A DNA stretch of 64,000 nucleotides from Mucilaginibacter sp. L3T2-6 (GTDB lineage Bacteria; Bacteroidota; Bacteroidia; Sphingobacteriales; Sphingobacteriaceae), in the NCBI RefSeq assembly GCF_030519355.1, contig NZ_JAUMKC010000005.1, positions 62,001-126,000 on the forward strand. Reading direction: 5' to 3'. Shown in pieces: positions 1 through 8,659 of this stretch (position 1 is the stretch's first letter; each line of letters begins with the position of its first letter). The position numbers and the translations under genes are program-made. The notes beneath the pieces are model-generated. The model had not been told where the DNA came from, searched no databases, and saw nothing but the letters and a program-made list of their open reading frames with translations.

Positions 1-34
1 CTAAATTCTCGTATCTATTCCCTAATTTGCACCA

Positions 35-1183
35 ATGCAGTTTAAGCACATAGTAGGACAGGATGCAATAAAGCAACGCTTGATAACTTCGGTAAAAGAA
101 AACCGGGTTAGCCACGCGCAGCTGTTTTTGGGCCCCGGCGGCTCGGGAAGTCTGCCGCTGGCGGTGGCTTATGCGCAATATTTATCGTGCGAGAACAGGC
201 TGGAAGATGATTCCTGCGGCGAATGTGCGTCATGCCGCAAGTATCAAAAACTGATGCACCCCGATCTGCATTTTTCGTACCCGTTCTTTGCCAAACATAA
301 GGAAGACACCGCTATTACATTTATTGAGCAATGGCGCGAGGCCTTTACAACCAACCCCTATTTAAATCTGGATACCTGGCGCGATTACCTGGATGCCGAA
401 AATAAGCAGGCCAATATTAATATTGCAGAGTGCCACCAGATCATCAAGAAATTAAGCTTTAAGCCCTTTGAGTCTGCTTATAAAATATTAATTCTCTGGC
501 TCCCCGAATACCTGGACAAAGAAGGTAATGCACTGCTGAAAATTATTGAAGAACCCCAACCTAATACGCTGTTTATTTTGGTGGCTCAAAACCAGGACCA
601 AATACTGAACACCATCCTGAGCCGTACGCAGCTGATGAAAATTCCGCCACTTGAGATGGAGGAAATAAAGGCACACCTGGTTCAGCAGCATAACCAAACG
701 GAGGACTCCGCTGCCGAAATAGCGTATTTAAGCAACGGCAGCCTTACCGACGCCATCAGCATGCTGCAGCTGGACAACAGGGGCTATCATACACAATTTG
801 TACAATGGCTGCGGCTTTGCTTTGCCAACAAGGGGCTGGAAGTGATGAATTTTGCGGATCAGATTGCCAAAATGGGGCGTGAAAACCAAAAGAACTTTTT
901 AAGATACGGAATAAGCTTTTTACGGGAGTGCTGCCTGCTGCTGTCAGGCGCCGGCAGCCTGGTACACCTGCCGGCAGCAGAGCTGGATACTGCCGAAAAA
1001 ATGACCAAAGTGATGATTGTTGAGGAGGCGGAGGCCATTGTTGCAGAGCTGGAAAAAGCACACTATCACGTGGAAAGGAACGGTAACCCCAAAATATTAT
1101 TTTTAGATGTATCTTTACAGATTATAAAAATACTAAGTTTTAAAACGATCCGCCAGGAGCGGGCCCAATATATGCCAAATTAA
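35..1183 (+). CDS. holB: DNA polymerase III subunit delta-prime (clamp loader)
   Basis: Clamp-loader subunit that helps open and load the sliding clamp during DNA replication. An AAA+ fold is visible from the N-terminus: VGQD at residues 7-10, and a P-loop region at 33-40 (GPGGSGSL) that lacks the Lys-Thr/Ser of a working Walker A, as is common in delta-prime. A four-cysteine zinc module lies at C52, C61, C64 and C67, and the conserved segment EEPQPNTLF is near residue 172. The length (382 aa) fits the family. The next gene, ricT-like, starts two bases after the stop; holB followed by ricT is also known from Firmicutes, which supports both calls. ATG at 35 is the first in-frame start. Confidence 0.92.
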   Translation: MQFKHIVGQDAIKQRLITSVKENRVSHAQLFLGPGGSGSLPLAVAYAQYLSCENRLEDDSCGECASCRKYQKLMHPDLHFSYPFFAKHKEDTAITFIEQWREAFTTNPYLNLDTWRDYLDAENKQANINIAECHQIIKKLSFKPFESAYKILILWLPEYLDKEGNALLKIIEEPQPNTLFILVAQNQDQILNTILSRTQLMKIPPLEMEEIKAHLVQQHNQTEDSAAEIAYLSNGSLTDAISMLQLDNRGYHTQFVQWLRLCFANKGLEVMNFADQIAKMGRENQKNFLRYGISFLRECCLLLSGAGSLVHLPAAELDTAEKMTKVMIVEEAEAIVAELEKAHYHVERNGNPKILFLDVSLQIIKILSFKTIRQERAQYMPN

Positions 1184-1185
1184 TT

Positions 1186-2640
1186 ATGGGATGCGGAAGT
1201 TGTTCAACGGGGGGCGGATGTACGCCTGCCGGCTGCAAAAGTAATGGCTCTTGCCTTACCAATGGTTGCAGTAAATTAGATGTTTACGATTGGCTGTCGC
1301 ACATGGACATGCCGACAAATTATAAGCCCTTCGGTATAGTAGAAGTAAAATTTAAAGGTTCGCGTAAGGAGTTTTACCATAACCCGGATAACATCTACCT
1401 GGAAGCAGGCGAGCTGGTGGTGGTTGAAGCGGCTACCGGCGGTTACGATGTGGGGCATGTTTCCATAACCGGCGAACTGGTGCGGATGCAGATGGTAAAA
1501 CGCAGGGTAAGGGAAGAGGATGTGGCTAAAAAAATCTACCGCAAAGCTACCGTTGCTGATGTAGAGAAATGGAAGGCAGCCAAAGACCTTGAATGGGAAA
1601 CCATGCACAAATCGCGTACGCTGGCGCTGGAACTTAACCTTAGCATGAAACTGAGCGATGTTGACTACCAGGGCGATAAAACCAAAGCCACTTTTTATTA
1701 TACAGCCGAGGGTCGCGTGGATTTCCGCGAACTGATCAAGAAAATGGCTGAGGCTTTCCGTATCCGTATCGAGATGCGTCAGATCGGCATGCGCCAGGAA
1801 GCAAGCCGCCTGGGTGGCATTGGTTCATGCGGGCGCGAGCTTTGCTGCTCAACCTGGCTTACTGATTTCAAAACAGTATCTACAGCTGCGGCGCGTTACC
1901 AGAATCTTTCACTCAACACCCTGAAGCTGGCCGGCCAGTGCGGCAAGCTGAAATGCTGCCTTAATTACGAGCTGGATACTTATATGGATGCGCTTAAGCA
2001 CATCCCCGATAATGTAAATGTTTTAAAAACCCAGCGCGGTGATGCCCGCCTGCAGAAAACCGACATCTTTAAAAAAATGATGTGGTTCAGCTATCCGGGT
2101 GAAGAATCATGGATACCGCTGCCGATTGCACGTGTAAAAGAATTACAGCAAATGAACCGCGACGGCGTAATTCCGCCGGATCTGGGTGTTATCGTTGAAG
2201 CTGAAACCAAGCCGGTTAAAGTGCTCGATTATGAAAACGTGGTTGGGCAAGATAGTCTCACCCGCCTTGACGAGCGCCGCAACCAGAACAAAAAGAAAAA
2301 CAAGAACAAAAACCGTAACCAGCGCGATGGTCAGGGAGCCGGCAATAACGCGCCGCGCCCGGATGCACAACAGGCTGGCTCAAATCAAAATAAAGGGCAG
2401 CAACAACGGCAGCAGCAGGGCAACAGGCCCGACAGCAACCGTGGAGAGACGAACAGGCCCCAGGGTAACAAGCCTAATGATGGTAACCGGACTGATGGCA
2501 GCGCCAACAAGCCACAGGGCAACAAACCCGAGGGCGACGGGAACCAGCAAAACCGCCACAAAAAATTTCGCCCGAACAAAAACAAGAACCGCAACCCCGA
2601 CGGGAAAAGAGAGGGTGGCCAGCCAGGGAATAATGCATGA
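1186..2640 (+). CDS. ricT: PSP1-domain protein, RicT/YaaT-like
   Basis: Cytosolic PSP1-domain protein of 484 aa. In Bacillus the family member RicT (YaaT) belongs to an Fe-S complex that acts on RNA processing; the role in Bacteroidota is inferred only. The N-terminus is cysteine rich (C3, C6, C12, C17, C23, C28). The PSP1 core carries two conserved cysteine motifs, GRELCC near residue 215 and CGKLKCC near 252. From about residue 365 to the end the protein is low complexity, rich in Asn, Lys, Gln, Arg and Gly, and probably disordered and RNA-binding. The gene is tightly coupled to holB upstream, and its stop codon overlaps the start of gldH (ATGA), so the three genes form one operon. Confidence 0.88.
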   Translation: MGCGSCSTGGGCTPAGCKSNGSCLTNGCSKLDVYDWLSHMDMPTNYKPFGIVEVKFKGSRKEFYHNPDNIYLEAGELVVVEAATGGYDVGHVSITGELVRMQMVKRRVREEDVAKKIYRKATVADVEKWKAAKDLEWETMHKSRTLALELNLSMKLSDVDYQGDKTKATFYYTAEGRVDFRELIKKMAEAFRIRIEMRQIGMRQEASRLGGIGSCGRELCCSTWLTDFKTVSTAAARYQNLSLNTLKLAGQCGKLKCCLNYELDTYMDALKHIPDNVNVLKTQRGDARLQKTDIFKKMMWFSYPGEESWIPLPIARVKELQQMNRDGVIPPDLGVIVEAETKPVKVLDYENVVGQDSLTRLDERRNQNKKKNKNKNRNQRDGQGAGNNAPRPDAQQAGSNQNKGQQQRQQQGNRPDSNRGETNRPQGNKPNDGNRTDGSANKPQGNKPEGDGNQQNRHKKFRPNKNKNRNPDGKREGGQPGNNA

Positions 2641-3119
2641 AAAATAAGCTGATTTTATGCTGTTCGATATTGTTGGGTTGCATAGCCCTGCTGCCAGGAT
2701 GCACGGATAAAAATGCAATTATCGACCAAAATACTGAAATTCCAAATCATAACTGGACGTATAGCAACAGCGCAAAATTTTCATTTAAAATTGATGATGA
2801 AAAGCTGCCTTACAACCTGTATATGAATTTAAGGGTAACCGGCGACTATAAATACTCCAATATTTTCGTGCTGATATCACAGTCGGGCCCCGGCATAAAA
2901 AATGCGTCTAAGCGCTTCGAGCTGCGCCTTGCTGATAAAGAAGGCAAATGGCTTGGCAAAGGCTCAGGTAATCTGTACAGCTACCAGGAACCCTTCCTGG
3001 TGAATCACATGTTTCCGGCCAAGGGAACTTACACCTTTATTATAGAACAGAACATGAGAGACAACCCGTTACGAGAAGTAAGCGACATAGGCTTAAGGGT
3101 TGAGAAAGCTGGGCACTAA
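2637..3119 (+). CDS. gldH: gliding motility lipoprotein GldH
   Basis: Outer-membrane-associated lipoprotein needed for gliding and type IX secretion in gliding Bacteroidota. A lipoprotein signal peptide ends in LLPGC with the lipidated cysteine at residue 22. The body (NHNWTYSNSAKFSFKI, then YNLYMNLRVTGDYKYSN) matches the GldH family as I know it, and the 160-aa length is typical. The start ATG overlaps the ricT-like stop by four bases, so translation is probably coupled. gldH is also kept in non-gliding members of the phylum, so its presence does not prove motility. Confidence 0.88.
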   Translation: MKNKLILCCSILLGCIALLPGCTDKNAIIDQNTEIPNHNWTYSNSAKFSFKIDDEKLPYNLYMNLRVTGDYKYSNIFVLISQSGPGIKNASKRFELRLADKEGKWLGKGSGNLYSYQEPFLVNHMFPAKGTYTFIIEQNMRDNPLREVSDIGLRVEKAGH

Positions 3120-3314
3120 GTAACGGATGAAAGGGTTGTTCCTGGTTTTAAGTGGAAGAAATTTGATTTGGGCCAAAAAGCGTACGATTGTGGCAGCGAA
3201 CGGTTAGTTACGCGGCTAACTAAAAATCATACCCGATACGTTTAAAATAAATCCCATTTGGTTTAATTGGTTAGCCATGACAGGCGGCAACCGCGAGTTT
3301 AGCATCAAAAAAAG

Positions 3315-4031
3315 ATGCAGAAGAAAGACTTCCTCCTACTGGTAATCATCCTTTTTACCGGCAGGGTTTATGCTCAAACCATCCGGCCTGGGGATAATAC
3401 AATTGATTATAACGTTATCCGCCCCTCGCACCAGTTTTATAAAAACGTTACCTGGGATACATCAGGGAATATAAAATATGAGTTCATGATGGAAAACGTT
3501 ATAAAAATCGATTCTTCAAAACAGCGGATTACATTTTCGAGGTCCAGGCAGGTTCCCGTTGGTTTTATGTCCGCCGACACTTCGGTAACTGATTTTTCGT
3601 TTCGGCCTGTAAGTATGCATGAAGTACACATTCAGCAAAAAAGAACTTACGAGATGTCGTTTTCGGCTACGGCAGCTACTGTACGAAAGGAATTTAAAGG
3701 AGCGGTTACCAACAAGACTTATCCAATGAATGCGGGCTATTTCGAGGATAATATGATAGAATATATCTTCGGCTATCTAAAAATAAAAAGAGGAGTAACC
3801 TATACACTCAATAATTTTAATGAAGCCAGGGGCGGGAATGACCCTTATACCATCAAATACGTCTTCGACGACAGCCTGGACCTTCCGGGTTATCACCAGC
3901 TTAATTGTTCGGTACTCGCCTTTACGCACGGCGGAACCACGGGTTTGATCTGGATCGGTAAAAATACGCGTGAGATGATCAAGCAGCTTGGCCAGTTTAA
4001 GGGAGGAACTTATGTAGTAGTTAAATTATAA
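3315..4031 (+). CDS. hypothetical secreted protein, DUF3108-like
   Basis: 238-aa protein with a clear signal peptide (residues 1-20, ending VYA before Gln21), so probably periplasmic or surface exposed. The rest looks like an all-beta domain with alternating polar and hydrophobic strands and no catalytic motif that I recognise. The general shape resembles DUF3108-type secreted proteins, but this is a weak resemblance. It stands alone, with 195 bases upstream that hold no gene. Function unknown. Confidence 0.7.
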   Translation: MQKKDFLLLVIILFTGRVYAQTIRPGDNTIDYNVIRPSHQFYKNVTWDTSGNIKYEFMMENVIKIDSSKQRITFSRSRQVPVGFMSADTSVTDFSFRPVSMHEVHIQQKRTYEMSFSATAATVRKEFKGAVTNKTYPMNAGYFEDNMIEYIFGYLKIKRGVTYTLNNFNEARGGNDPYTIKYVFDDSLDLPGYHQLNCSVLAFTHGGTTGLIWIGKNTREMIKQLGQFKGGTYVVVKL

Positions 4032-4169
4032 CGTTTTCGCCTGGTAATATATGTGCATTACGCTCTGGCGGTTAACAATTCTATCAAAAAGCCGCTATTT
4101 ATGAAGCAATTAATAGCCGCTTACTACTTTGGCAAGATTTGTGCTAATACATGGAAAATTACAATTATC

Positions 4170-4658
4170 ATGAAAAAATTAGTTCAATCATTATTAGCCG
4201 TTACAGTAATAGCCATCGTATTAACCGCATGTTCTTCATCAAAAAATGCCGTTACAGGCGCCAGCAATGTATCCCGCGGTAAATTTACCGGTACGTGGAC
4301 CATTAGCAGCGTAAATTATGAGGGCATTGTACAGCAAGCCGTACAGAATGTGTTCGACCAGGCGCCACCACAAGACTTTGTGGGCAGCACCTGGAAACTT
4401 ACAAATAGCGGCAATGGCATATATACGCTGCCAAACGGTACGTCGCAAACCATATTCTGGTCGGTAAATAATACCGATGGCGGCGCTAACCAGTTATTCC
4501 AGTTTAAAAAGCTTTACCAGGGAGATAAAGCCCAAAAAGTTACGGAAGGTTATCAATTGGTTGTAGCCGCTAACGATGGCAGCTCAATGACACTAAAATC
4601 GCCGGTGGACCTGGGTGGTAAAACGGCATACGTGGTTTATACGTTCGCCAAGCAGTAA
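4170..4658 (+). CDS. small lipoprotein, lipocalin-like
   Basis: 162-aa lipoprotein. I place the start at ATG 4170, because from there the protein begins with a classic lipoprotein signal (MKKLVQSLL, lipobox LTAC with Cys21). An in-frame start at 4053 would add 39 residues that do not look like a signal. The mature part (GTWTISSVNY near residue 40, then STWKLTNSGNGIYTL) resembles the small beta-barrel lipoproteins of Bacteroidota with a lipocalin-like fold. No enzyme motif is visible. It converges on the lactonase gene, with a strong bidirectional terminator between them. Confidence 0.78.
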   Translation: MKKLVQSLLAVTVIAIVLTACSSSKNAVTGASNVSRGKFTGTWTISSVNYEGIVQQAVQNVFDQAPPQDFVGSTWKLTNSGNGIYTLPNGTSQTIFWSVNNTDGGANQLFQFKKLYQGDKAQKVTEGYQLVVAANDGSSMTLKSPVDLGGKTAYVVYTFAKQ

Positions 4659-4697
4659 AAAAGCTTAAAGCGAAAGGCTAAAGCACAACGTTTATAA

Positions 4698-4736
4698 CAG
4701 AAAGACCAAAGCTATCAGATAGCTTTGGTCTTTCTG
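4698..4736. terminator. bidirectional rho-independent terminator
   Basis: Perfect 18-bp stem (4698-4715 with 4719-4736) closed by a 3-base loop, between two convergent genes and close to the stop of each. The + side is followed by gttttagcttt, a modest T-rich stretch. Confidence 0.85.
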
Positions 4737-4751
4737 GTTTTAGCTTTAAGC

Positions 4752-5888
4752 TTATTCAGCTGATGTGAATTTTAAACAAACAGGGTTCCCAACCTCTATT
4801 GCACCTTGTACCGGAGAAAGCTTACCGGTAGCTTTGTTTATTTTATATATCAGCAAATTGTCGCTATCCTGGTTGGCAACCACCAGGAAATTTCCATTTG
4901 GCTCAATGGCAAAATCGCGCGGATTTTTGCCGAAAGTTGATATCTGGTCTACCTGGGTAAGTTCGCCGGTTTCTTCGTTTATGGCAAATGCGGTTATGTT
5001 GTTTGTCTCCAAACGGTTTGATGCGTATAGAAACTTCCCATCCGGCGAAATATGAACTGCTGCGCCGGCGGTTTGTCCTTTAAAGCCCGGCGCTAAAAAT
5101 GATATCTTTTGCTTTTCGGTAAGCTTACCATCGTCGTAGTCAAACACGTGAATGTTCGAGCCCATTTCTGTCAACAGGTATAAGTGCTTTTTATCGTTCG
5201 AAAAAACCATGTGGCGCGGACCATCGCCCGGCGTAATACTTACAAAAGGTGTTTTAGCGCCGGAAAGCGGGCTCTCCTTGCCGGGTTTGTAGCGATTTAC
5301 AAATATTTTGTCGTTGCCCAAATCGGTATAAAGCAGGTATTTTTCATCAGGCGACAAAAGGGCCATATGCGCGTGCGGGCCTTCCTGGCGTTCGGCGTTG
5401 GGGCCTTTGCCCTCGTGGCGGATAGTCTCCGTCCCATTCGCCAGCGAGCCGTCTTTGTTTATAGGCATCACCGCTACGTTACCGCTGCTGTAATTGGCAA
5501 CGAAAGCATTTTTCCGGTCTTTATCAACCGAGATGTAGCATGGATCGGCGCCAAGCGATGACTGTTTGTTAATAAATTCCAGTTTGCCCAGTCTGGCGTC
5601 AAACTTAAAGGCGCTCACTTCGCCCTGCTTGCCGTTCTCATTCACTGCGTAAACAAACTTATTATCGTCAGACACCGTAAGGTATGATGGATTGCTTACA
5701 TCATCGATTTCATTCAGATACTCCAGCCGCCCTTTTTCGGCATAAAAGCGGTACACATAAATACCCTTGCTTTTTCCCTTGGTATAGGTACCGATAAGGA
5801 GGTCATATGTTGTGGGCGGCCCTTTCTTTTTTTGTGCGTACATAAATACAGGGCAGAGCGTCAAAACTAATACCAGAAATTTTTTCAT
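4752..5888 (-). CDS. lactonase family beta-propeller protein (6-phosphogluconolactonase-like)
   Basis: 378-aa secreted seven-bladed beta-propeller of the Pgl lactonase family, expected to hydrolyse a sugar-acid lactone such as 6-phosphogluconolactone, although a signal peptide (residues 1-18, ending MYAQ) places it in the periplasm, where the substrate may be a non-phosphorylated lactone. Family features are the opening LLIGTYTKGKSKGIYVYRF, the motif GPHAHMALLSPD and the repeated blades with SNDKKHLYLLTE and SPDGKFLYASNR. ATG 5888 is preferred to the GTG one codon upstream. A PQQ-type sugar dehydrogenase elsewhere in the window (39765-40964) could supply such lactones; that link is inference. 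Confidence 0.85.
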   Translation of the reverse strand: MKKFLVLVLTLCPVFMYAQKKKGPPTTYDLLIGTYTKGKSKGIYVYRFYAEKGRLEYLNEIDDVSNPSYLTVSDDNKFVYAVNENGKQGEVSAFKFDARLGKLEFINKQSSLGADPCYISVDKDRKNAFVANYSSGNVAVMPINKDGSLANGTETIRHEGKGPNAERQEGPHAHMALLSPDEKYLLYTDLGNDKIFVNRYKPGKESPLSGAKTPFVSITPGDGPRHMVFSNDKKHLYLLTEMGSNIHVFDYDDGKLTEKQKISFLAPGFKGQTAGAAVHISPDGKFLYASNRLETNNITAFAINEETGELTQVDQISTFGKNPRDFAIEPNGNFLVVANQDSDNLLIYKINKATGKLSPVQGAIEVGNPVCLKFTSAE

Positions 5889-5971
5889 CACAGGATAATT
5901 TGGTTAACAAGATGCAAGGTAGTGATTGGAGGTGAAAGGTAAAAGGCAAAAACAATGCATTTCTACAATAA

Positions 5972-6008
5972 AAAAGGCGAAACATTATCAATGACAAACT
6001 TTCGCCTT
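5972..6008 (-). terminator. rho-independent terminator of the pseudouridine synthase gene
   Basis: Stem AAAGGCGAAA / TTTCGCCTTT (5972-5981 with 5999-6008), 17-base loop, followed on the minus strand by a run of T. It lies about 25 bases beyond the stop of the gene at 6031-7326. Confidence 0.8.
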
Positions 6009-6030
6009 TATGTTTATCCTTTCGTCTTCA

Positions 6031-7326
6031 CTACACCAAATGCTTCAGCTGGATCACTTCCTTTTCGTCAAGGTAACGCCAGCGGCCGCGGGGAAGATCT
6101 TTTTTGGTAAGATTGGCATAAACGGCACGATCGAGCTTTACCACTTCGTAGCCTAAATGCTCAAATATGCGGCGAACAATGCGGTTTTTGCCGCTATGGA
6201 TCTGGATGCCGACTTCCCTTTTTGAGCCGCCGGCCACGTAGGATACAGAATCCGGTTTTATTAAGCCGTCTTCCAGTTCGAGCCCGAAACTGATTTTATT
6301 TAAATCGCCCTGCGTGAGGCCTTTATTCAGCTCGACATGATATAATTTAACGATATTATTGCGCGGATGCGAGAGTTTGTCGGCCAGATCACCGTCGTTA
6401 GTCATCAATAACAGCCCGGTTGTATTCCTGTCAAGGCGGCCGACAGGGTAGATGCGTTCGCGGCTTGCTTTTTCAACCAGATGCATTACGGTGCGGCGTT
6501 CCTGCGGGTCTTCGGTAGTGGTAATATAGTCTTTAGGTTTATTCAATAGCACATAAACCATTTTTTCGCGCTTCAGCAATTCGCCATTATAGCGCACCTG
6601 GTCTTTCACCGGATCAACCTTATAGCCTAACTCACTGATCACTTCGCCGTTAACAGAAACTACCCCCGCGGTTATCAGTTCATCGGCTTTACGGCGGGAA
6701 CAAATTCCGGAGTTCGATATATAGCGATTCAGCCTGATGAGGCCGTCGTCTTTAGGTTCTGCTGTTTTCTTACGGCCGCGCATTGTTTTTGCAGGCGCTT
6801 CAAATTCCGGCGAAGCAAAGTCTGTTCGTGTGCGTTTTGGCCGGTCGGTGGAATATGGCTTATCGCTGAATGGCTTTTTAAAACCGCCGCGGGCTGCCGG
6901 TTTGTCGCCGAACTTTTTATCACCAAACTTTTTATCGCCAAAACCGCCCGATTTGCCACGTGATGAAAAAGGCTTTTTGTCTCCTTCGCCGGTGCGGCCG
7001 CTATAAGGCTTGCTTTTGACGAATGGCTTACCTTCCGGTTCTCCGGCAGTGCGGCCGGTGTATGGCTTGCTTTTAGGGGAAAATGTTTTTTTGTCGCCGG
7101 CGCCTTCCGTGAAACTGCTTTTGCCGCGCGAAAATGACTTTTTCTCGCCGGTAGTTTCGGTGTTATACTTTCTCGAAGGCCGTGCGTTGTTTGACGTATC
7201 GGAGTTGGGGGTTGATTTGCCTCTTGCCGGGCTTGCTTTTTTTGGCCTGTCACCGCCATTAGCGGGGCGGTTTGATGATATGTTCGACTTGCCGTCTCGG
7301 CCGTTACCCGGTCTGTTAAATGCCAT
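6031..7326 (-). CDS. rluB: 23S/16S rRNA pseudouridine synthase, RsuA/RluB family, with long disordered N-terminus
   Basis: Converts a uridine in rRNA to pseudouridine. The C-terminal part is a standard RsuA/RluB enzyme: an S4 RNA-binding domain from about residue 197 (LNRYISNSGICSRRKADEL) and a catalytic core with the aspartate motif GRLDRNTTGLLL near residue 297. The first ~190 residues are an added low-complexity region rich in Lys, Ser, Gly, Pro and Arg with iterated KPF/SGRT-type segments, likely disordered and RNA-binding; such heads are common on this enzyme in Bacteroidota. RluB rather than another RsuA relative is a best guess. A -7 box (TAACTTTG) sits 35 bases upstream, and a terminator follows the stop. 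Confidence 0.87.
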   Translation of the reverse strand: MAFNRPGNGRDGKSNISSNRPANGGDRPKKASPARGKSTPNSDTSNNARPSRKYNTETTGEKKSFSRGKSSFTEGAGDKKTFSPKSKPYTGRTAGEPEGKPFVKSKPYSGRTGEGDKKPFSSRGKSGGFGDKKFGDKKFGDKPAARGGFKKPFSDKPYSTDRPKRTRTDFASPEFEAPAKTMRGRKKTAEPKDDGLIRLNRYISNSGICSRRKADELITAGVVSVNGEVISELGYKVDPVKDQVRYNGELLKREKMVYVLLNKPKDYITTTEDPQERRTVMHLVEKASRERIYPVGRLDRNTTGLLLMTNDGDLADKLSHPRNNIVKLYHVELNKGLTQGDLNKISFGLELEDGLIKPDSVSYVAGGSKREVGIQIHSGKNRIVRRIFEHLGYEVVKLDRAVYANLTKKDLPRGRWRYLDEKEVIQLKHLV

Positions 7327-7361
7327 AGTTTTTTCGTTAGCGCTTTCGCAGCGTGAGGGGT

Positions 7362-7369
7362 CAAAGTTA
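7362..7369 (-). promoter_or_regulatory. candidate -7 box (TAACTTTG) for the pseudouridine synthase gene
   Basis: Minus-strand TAACTTTG matches the Bacteroidota -7 consensus TAnnTTTG. It would start transcription near 7355, about 30 bases before the ATG at 7326. No convincing -33 box was seen. Confidence 0.5.
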
Positions 7370-7476
7370 CGGTTTTTCGGGAGATTTTTGGATTTTTTTT
7401 AACACAAACAAAATCGCGCTTTAAGCGTTTTAAAGCAGGTTTTTAGACTGAAAACCGCGTTGTAAAAAACGTGCCG

Positions 7477-7484
7477 CAAAGGTA
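7477..7484 (-). promoter_or_regulatory. second candidate minus-strand -7 box (TACCTTTG)
   Basis: Minus-strand TACCTTTG, facing the plus-strand TACCTTTG at 7513-7520. With one extra base on each side the two form a perfect 9-bp inverted repeat (GCAAAGGTA / TACCTTTGC). It could be a distal promoter for the pseudouridine synthase gene. Confidence 0.4.
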
Positions 7485-7488
7485 AGTG

Positions 7489-7520
7489 TTTGATAATCTG
7501 ACTTATATAACGTACCTTTG
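7489..7520 (+). promoter_or_regulatory. Bacteroidota-type promoter of the lytic transglycosylase gene
   Basis: -33 TTTG at 7489-7492 and -7 TACCTTTG at 7513-7520, separated by 20 bases, close to the usual TTTG-N19-TAnnTTTG. Transcription would start near 7527. This rules out an in-frame alternative start at 7518 and supports ATG 7548. Confidence 0.7.
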
Positions 7521-7547
7521 CAGCACATTCTACCAAATGTATTGATT

Positions 7548-8375
7548 ATGGATAAAAAAGAAATGACGAAAAGACATCTGATTACGTGCTCCGTAATTGT
7601 GCTGCTGGTTATCATTTCCGTGTTCAATATTTGTGGTACAAAGGCCGTGCCAACCACCAGTATGAACAACCCGAAGGCTTCAGTGATCGCAAAGAAAGCT
7701 ACTGAATCTGCTCCCCGCATTACAACTTTTATTTACAAAAGTCCGGATGCCGACGAGGACTACAGTTTTGCAAATGAAGCCATGCCAACAAGGAACAAAA
7801 GTGTAACCCGCAAACTGATGCTGTCGATAAAAAAGCACAGTTTTAAATGCGTGCAATCCAACATTTTGCATAGTAAAGCAGACAAATGGTTTCCCATTAT
7901 CGAGCCTATTTTGAAAGCTTACGGCATCCCTGACGACTTTAAGTATATTCCTTTAGTGGAATCGGGGTTTTGTGAAAGCACCTCTCCAAAAGGCGCCAGG
8001 GGGATCTGGCAATTTATGCCCGGAACTGCCCGTACTTACGGGCTTAAAGTTGGACACGGGGTTGATGAAAGAATGAACCTCACCAAATCAACAGTTGCCG
8101 CATGTAAGTACATAAAGGAGCTTTATGGCTTGTTTAATAGCTGGACCCTTGCCGCTGCTGCTTACAACAATGGCGAGATCAAGCTGGAAAAGGCAATAAA
8201 CAGGCAAAACGAGGATAATTACTTCCGCATGCACCTCAACCGCGAAACAGGTGCATATGTTTACAACCTGATTGCCATGAAAGCCATCATTACCCAGCCG
8301 AAAAAATATGGCTATGATTATTACGCGGTTAAAGATTTGAGCGCCGGAAGCTTTGAGCTGCTGGCCGTTAACTAA
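7548..8375 (+). CDS. membrane-anchored or secreted lytic transglycosylase (SLT domain)
   Basis: Cleaves the glycan strands of peptidoglycan in the periplasm. An N-terminal hydrophobic segment (about residues 8-25) acts as a signal or anchor. The catalytic SLT domain starts near residue 110 and has the expected motifs: IPLVESGF with the catalytic Glu138, then GARGIWQFMPGTARTYGL and LAAAAYNNGE. The length (275 aa) is that of a single-domain MltD/Slt-like enzyme without LysM repeats. Start chosen at ATG 7548 because the promoter -7 box ends at 7520. A strong terminator follows at 8425-8460. Confidence 0.88.
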   Translation: MDKKEMTKRHLITCSVIVLLVIISVFNICGTKAVPTTSMNNPKASVIAKKATESAPRITTFIYKSPDADEDYSFANEAMPTRNKSVTRKLMLSIKKHSFKCVQSNILHSKADKWFPIIEPILKAYGIPDDFKYIPLVESGFCESTSPKGARGIWQFMPGTARTYGLKVGHGVDERMNLTKSTVAACKYIKELYGLFNSWTLAAAAYNNGEIKLEKAINRQNEDNYFRMHLNRETGAYVYNLIAMKAIITQPKKYGYDYYAVKDLSAGSFELLAVN

Positions 8376-8424
8376 TACGCGGAACATTATCCGCCAAATG
8401 TAAATTAATATTACGGAGCACTTT

Positions 8425-8460
8425 AAGGCCGGTTTCCCAGGGGGATGACCGGCCTTTTTT
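8425..8460 (+). terminator. rho-independent terminator of the transglycosylase gene
   Basis: Stem AAGGCCGGT / ACCGGCCTT (8425-8433 with 8448-8456) followed by a run of T. Confidence 0.85.
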
Positions 8461-8598
8461 GCGTATATTTGTGGTTTGTAGAATAGTTGATCGGGTTGAT
8501 TAAGAGCGGGGTTGATCAAGTTAAAAGAAGACCAGGCTAATGAACTCAATTTAACGCGACCGATTAATCAAGTTATGCAATATGCTAATTTTTTTAGC

Positions 8599-8606
8599 TA
8601 GTTTTG
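8599..8606 (+). promoter_or_regulatory. candidate -7 box (TAGTTTTG) of uvrA
   Basis: Matches TAnnTTTG; would start transcription near 8613, about 47 bases before the uvrA ATG. The -33 region is not convincing. Confidence 0.4.
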
Positions 8607-8659
8607 CGTGCCGTTAGTGCAGGATATCTCTTAATCGCTAGCTCACTAATTCACTAATT

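Noticed and set aside
2186-2647. 153-codon frame overlapping the RicT-like gene
   Set aside because: It is a by-product of the low-complexity tail in another frame.
6729-7402. Open frames of 211 (-) and 130 (+) codons over the pseudouridine synthase head
   Set aside because: By-products of the GC-rich repetitive head region.
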